A stretch of DNA of 64,000 nt. It comes from Chenopodium formosanum. Taxonomy: Eukaryota > Streptophyta > Magnoliopsida > Caryophyllales > Amaranthaceae. The position numbers were made by a program, and so were the translations under genes. Position 1 is the first letter of the stretch. The number at the start of each line of letters is the position of its first letter. Below are positions 61,911 through 64,000 of this stretch, piece by piece. The stretch spans positions 74,818,402-74,882,401 of the forward strand of contig CM044871.1 in the NCBI GenBank assembly GCA_024500155.1, in the 5' to 3' direction. Below the pieces are notes generated by a model. The model was not told where the DNA came from. It searched no databases and saw nothing but the letters and a program-made list of their open reading frames with translations.

Positions 61911-62952
61911 TCACCGTTCTCCGTGGACAGAACCCACCACACGGAGGGGAGTAGCGCCGCAATCAGCCACATACACTCGACTTATGACCCTTGCTGCATC
62001 CCACATTATAACACTCCCCCCCATGATCCCTTGGCCGGCATCAAATTTCCAGGTTAGGGTTGTAGCCAAGGATTGCAGAGTCCTTGTGAGGTTTGTGGCC
62101 TCCAACCCAACCTCAGTAACAATCATCAGCACAGGGTTATGGGTAGCAACGACCTCATGGAAATGGGGACGGAAAGATGGCCTGTTGATTCTCCGCCCAT
62201 TCCATAGGACAACACTCGCCCCGAGCGGCAGCTTTGGTTTACCGTCCTCTACTTCACTGCGGATTCGGATTCCACAGTACCGGCTGGACAGATCATCATC
62301 AATGAATTGGTCCCGGAACACAGTGAAGGAGAGGTTTGTAATAGGAGATCGGACCTAATAAAAATTAAAACACAGAATAGAACACAGAATAAATTGCTTA
62401 TACAGTCTATGTAAAGAACGTGAATGAAAACGTGAAAATGTAAATTAAATAATACCAGACCTGAGCATACACAATGTCATCACTGTAACAGCCGAATTCA
62501 CAATGGAAGTGCTGTCCAATAGTGTAAATTGGACCACTTCGACGAAGCACAGGCTTAGGGTCAATCAATGAAACCAGCTTCGTGGGGATAATCGGGGTAG
62601 TTCCTTCAAATTCGGGTTCTTCATTTTCCAATTCACACACTATCTGTTGCACCTCTCTGAGTGCAATCACGTCACAAATATTTGGCAAGTGGGCTGGGGA
62701 TATGACCCCATCAGAGTTAATCATCATCATTTTTTTCAATAGGTGTTGCCTTTCCAAGGGTTTGGCAACAATAGCCCGGAGGATATCATAGTGCACAACC
62801 TTCTTGGTAAGCTGACCATTTCCACTGATAAAGTAAACATATTCGTTGAAGTTCATCTCAGGAACAGAGTTTCTGGTGTGAGTGAAAAAATGCAAGGTGG
62901 ATGTTGGTGTTTCACCATAAAAACCGGGTGGGTAGGGAATTTGGGCGGCCAT
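61911..62952 (-). CDS. Unknown N-terminal domain fused to truncated LINE-type endonuclease domain, 311 aa, two exons (paralogue 2)
   Basis: Exon 1 is 62,952-62,461 (164 codons) and exon 2 is 62,354-61,911 (147 codons plus stop). The intron begins GTCTGG and ends TTATTAG, phase 0, and has no stop on either side. The N-terminal part (residues about 35-165) shares VISPAHLPNICD and SLIDPKPVLRR with paralogue 1. Exon 2 carries VVLWNGRRINRPSF, THNPVLMIVTEVGLE (metal-site Asn and Glu kept) and a GGSVIMWD step. These run in the order of a LINE ORF2 endonuclease N-terminus and are cut off before the later Asp/His active-site residues. A TATAAAT box lies about 90 bases upstream. An intact frame, good splice sites and a promoter suggest an expressed host gene. 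The function is unknown, perhaps binding nucleic acid or a partner rather than cutting DNA. Confidence 0.75.
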
Positions 62953-63040
62953 TTTTGGTTAAGATTTGGGAAAAGTATTCAAGGGGAGTGGAGGGGAGGG
63001 GAGGGATTTGTTGTGGTGAGGCGTGAGAAGGAATAAGGAC

Positions 63041-63047
63041 ATTTATA
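63041..63047 (-). promoter_or_regulatory. TATA box of paralogue 2
   Basis: TATAAAT on the minus strand, about 90 bases upstream of the ATG at 62,952, a normal plant distance when a short leader is allowed for. Confidence 0.5.
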
Positions 63048-63109
63048 GAAGGGTTTGCTATGGCCCCACACACAAGATTCCACATGTGTGTTTCAACCCT
63101 AATACACAC

Positions 63110-64000
63110 GTATGGTTTTGTGTAAAAACCCTAATATCATAACCCCGGGAATACCCGTAAAAAGCGAACCCTAAAAACACGTGTACAAAAAAACCGTTAT
63201 TATGTCACCTGTTGTATGTGTTAATTAAGGACCTGCTCCGTTACGTTTACTTCAATTGAATTAAATTTTGTTTAGTTCAGTTTAGTTCATCTTATTTGAG
63301 TTCATTTAAGGTCAATTCTATTTTTGTGGTAATCCAGTTCTGTTTAAAGTTCAGCAGAGTTCTATTTATTTCACAAGAGAGATTTATAAAAAAAATTTAC
63401 CAATGATTTAAAAATTATGTACGCTTTCCCGCGTGTTTTTAATTATCCCACACGCGGTCCATTTGTCACGCTTAGTAAGGTGTGCATTGTATAATGCACG
63501 GTTGGAGGTTTTAGAAAAAACGTCGTGTCAATAATACTTATCAACGTCGGAGGTTTATCAATGTCCTTAACTAATACATTGTATTTACTTTAGGGTATCA
63601 CAACAACACTTTAGGTTAACCATGTTTCAATAATAACAACCGGTTCATTTACCTTATGAGAAACTATAACCCCTTCCCAGGCATGAGCCCTTCACGCGAA
63701 ATAAGAAGTCGAATAGCGTCGGTTGTGTAGTTTTGGATGTCTGGGGTGTTAGTCGACATTGAAAATTATTTGGCAGTCATAACTATTGTAAATTTCACCC
63801 TTGACATGTTTATATCTGTCATTAACGTATAGTTTTACATACAAGTATTTTTTAAGTATATCCGATCGTATCCGATCATACAAGTTGTTTTAAAGTAACT
63901 TATGTGTGTAATTTTACATGTACATCGAAAACCGAAATTTCGATATCAATTTGAGGTCATGCAAACCGTTTTCATTTGCCTTTTTAGTTGTACTACTTGA
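63110..64000. other. Intergenic, no gene seen
   Basis: Near 63,240-63,310 GTTTAGTTCAGTTTAGTTCA-like words recur, resembling the GAACT repeat of the Tourist-like element at 46,493. CACGCGG words flank 63,430-63,465. No ORF or RNA gene can be supported. Confidence 0.45.

Noticed and set aside
62582..62791. Plus-strand ORFs over 61,870-63,036
   Set aside because: They are antisense shadows of paralogue 2 exons.
1..64000. tRNA, rRNA or CRISPR arrays
   Set aside because: No cloverleaf, rRNA-like sequence or regular spacer array was seen. tRNA-like matches are only the short primer binding sites of the retroelements.

Overview
The window is nuclear DNA of a flowering plant. The signs are long AT-rich introns with GT..AG borders, a 20-coding-exon housekeeping gene closely resembling Arabidopsis SAC-domain proteins, Tat-like Ty3/gypsy retrotransposons primed by tRNA-Arg, and many Mutator-, Stowaway- and Tourist-like elements. 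A eudicot is most likely. I cannot name the species from sequence alone.

1-17,136 is a three-layer nest of LTR retrotransposons. The oldest layer is the 3' part of an LTR at 15,906-17,136. Outer element A sits inside it, with LTRs at 1-1,421 and 14,243-15,905, a tRNA-Arg primer site, and a broken antisense plant-mobile-domain gene. Inside A is inner element B (1,697-12,025), complete with two 1,979-bp LTRs and a GCGCC target duplication. B lies on the minus strand and carries only a broken gag, with no pol.

17,137-23,600 has no recognisable gene. It holds two Mutator-like non-autonomous elements, each with a perfect 9-bp target duplication.

23,600-43,740 (+) is the one clearly conserved gene, a SAC-domain phosphoinositide phosphatase of the SAC6/SAC7(RHD4)/SAC8 type. 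It is reconstructed here as 20 coding exons giving 604 residues. Its introns hold MITEs, a perfect 69-bp inverted repeat, a LINE relic and other repeats.

43,741-55,000 is intergenic and rich in small DNA transposons, including two complete Mutator-like elements, one truncated one, a Stowaway and a Tourist-like copy.

55,400-63,050 is a small gene island. It holds an intact 376-residue gene of unknown function (+), two divergent paralogues (-) in which an unrecognised N-terminal domain is joined to the beginning of a LINE-type endonuclease (EEP) domain, and an intronless, frameshifted XRCC3-like RAD51 paralogue (+). The rest, to 64,000, shows no gene.

The SAC gene acts in membrane phosphoinositide turnover. 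Nothing in the sequence ties it to the island. The most unusual item is the EEP-fusion pair.
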